Source: CAZPHU01 sp964419255
Lineage (GTDB): Bacteria > Fibrobacterota > Chitinivibrionia > Chitinivibrionales > CAYFVL01
DNA: 24,072 bases
Assembly (NCBI GenBank): GCA_964419255.1
Contig: CAYQOU010000064.1
Coordinates: 1-24,072, forward strand
Reading direction: 5' to 3'
Shown here: in pieces, positions 23,728 to 24,072 of the stretch
Position numbering within the stretch: position 1 is the stretch's first letter
Layout: each line of letters starts with the position of its first letter
The notes under the pieces: generated by a model
The model's database searches: none
What the model was told of the DNA's origin: nothing
The model's input: only the letters and a program-made list of their open reading frames with translations
Made by a program: the position numbers and the translations under genes

Positions 23728-24072
23728 TTACCAGCTGGATTCCGGAGACCAGTCATCATCCCCCCATTCATCATCACTCCAGTCATCGCTGGTAGCAGCC
23801 TTTTCGGCAGGGGTCATGTCTTCGGTGCTTTCGGTTGTACTCTCGGTGGTGGTCTCCGTCTGTGGTGTTGTGGAGACGTCCTCTGTTTGCGAGGTTGTAC
23901 TTTGTTCGTAGGTTTCCCCGGAGGTGGTGCTTGAAGCCTCACTACCGCCCCGGTCATCGGATGTGCCGGCGGAAGACTCGCTGCTACCCCAGTCGTCGGT
24001 TGATTCGCTGGAAGAGCTGCTTTGGGCAGCCGGTTGGCTATCGCGAGAAGACTCACTATCGCGGGAAGACTC
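23728..24072 (-). CDS. C-terminal part of a low-complexity Ser/Thr/acidic protein (partial, runs off the right edge)
   Basis: An uninterrupted frame of 114 residues plus stop runs in from the right edge with no start codon needed in the window. It is dominated by Ser, Thr, Glu and Asp. It opens with two near-repeats ESSRDSESSRDS, then contains DDWGSSESS, a long Thr/Glu/Gln stretch, TPAEKAA, and ends with acidic-tryptophan repeats DDWSDDEWGDDDW and SPESSW. The frame is supported by its length, its codon-like composition and the well-formed terminator 26 bp downstream. Function is unknown. Such tails are disordered, and Trp-in-acidic motifs often bind partners. No membrane segment is seen in the visible part. 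Confidence 0.65.
   Translation of the reverse strand, partial: ESSRDSESSRDSQPAAQSSSSSESTDDWGSSESSAGTSDDRGGSEASSTTSGETYEQSTTSQTEDVSTTPQTETTTESTTESTEDMTPAEKAATSDDWSDDEWGDDDWSPESSW

Overview
The window reads as a piece of chromosome from a Gram-negative, moderate-GC bacterium. The mix of genes suggests a Fibrobacterota-like lineage (Chitinispirillum/Chitinivibrio type), which is an inference. The support is two lipoproteins with clear lipoboxes, a secreted gingipain-family (C25) protease with a FlgD/T9SS-like C-terminal domain, PPC-domain surface proteins, and ordinary housekeeping genes (metK, rsgA, obg, rimO). There are no phage, plasmid, tRNA, rRNA or CRISPR features that I can see.

Layout. 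1-825 has no convincing gene. It holds a degenerate 21-bp tandem repeat (1-230), a minus-strand terminator-like hairpin, a perfect CRP/FNR-type dyad (507-522), and a possible short leader or small RNA ending at an intrinsic terminator (694-728). 826-2952 encodes a lipoprotein with four PPC domains and a basic tail. It is followed by a relic of a related lipoprotein gene, interrupted by an in-frame TGA. 3602-10655 is a tight, mostly overlapping eight-gene operon of fatty-acid/polyketide-type enzymes: hotdog thioesterase, FabF-like ketosynthase, KASIII-like enzyme, acyltransferase, 3-hydroxyacyl-CoA dehydrogenase-like protein, a crotonase fused to a phosphopantetheinyl transferase, a second crotonase, and a HAD phosphatase. 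An S41 protease lipoprotein (10690-11970) follows and converges on rsgA. Then come larC, metK and a large PorU-like C25 protease (16099-20142). The right part is minus strand: an unrecognised 194-residue protein, then the likely rimO-fmdB-obg unit. The C-terminus of a low-complexity acidic protein runs off the right edge.

How the genes may work together. The eight-gene operon has the parts for chain loading and extension (AT, KS, KASIII), beta-processing (HCDH and crotonase), carrier activation (PPTase domain) and release (thioesterase), but no acyl carrier protein and no FabG-type reductase lies in the window. It looks like an undescribed hybrid of fatty-acid synthesis and reversed beta-oxidation. 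It could also be a beta-branching-like cassette acting on a carrier encoded elsewhere.

The main non-coding result is a family of MITE-like elements of 163-174 bp. Three complete copies (3395-3557, 12956-13129, 15874-16038) and one solo end (20842-20887) sit only between transcription units. They share about 40-bp terminal inverted repeats and a conserved core. One copy overlaps the apparent 5' end of the thioesterase reading frame and so helps set its true start.
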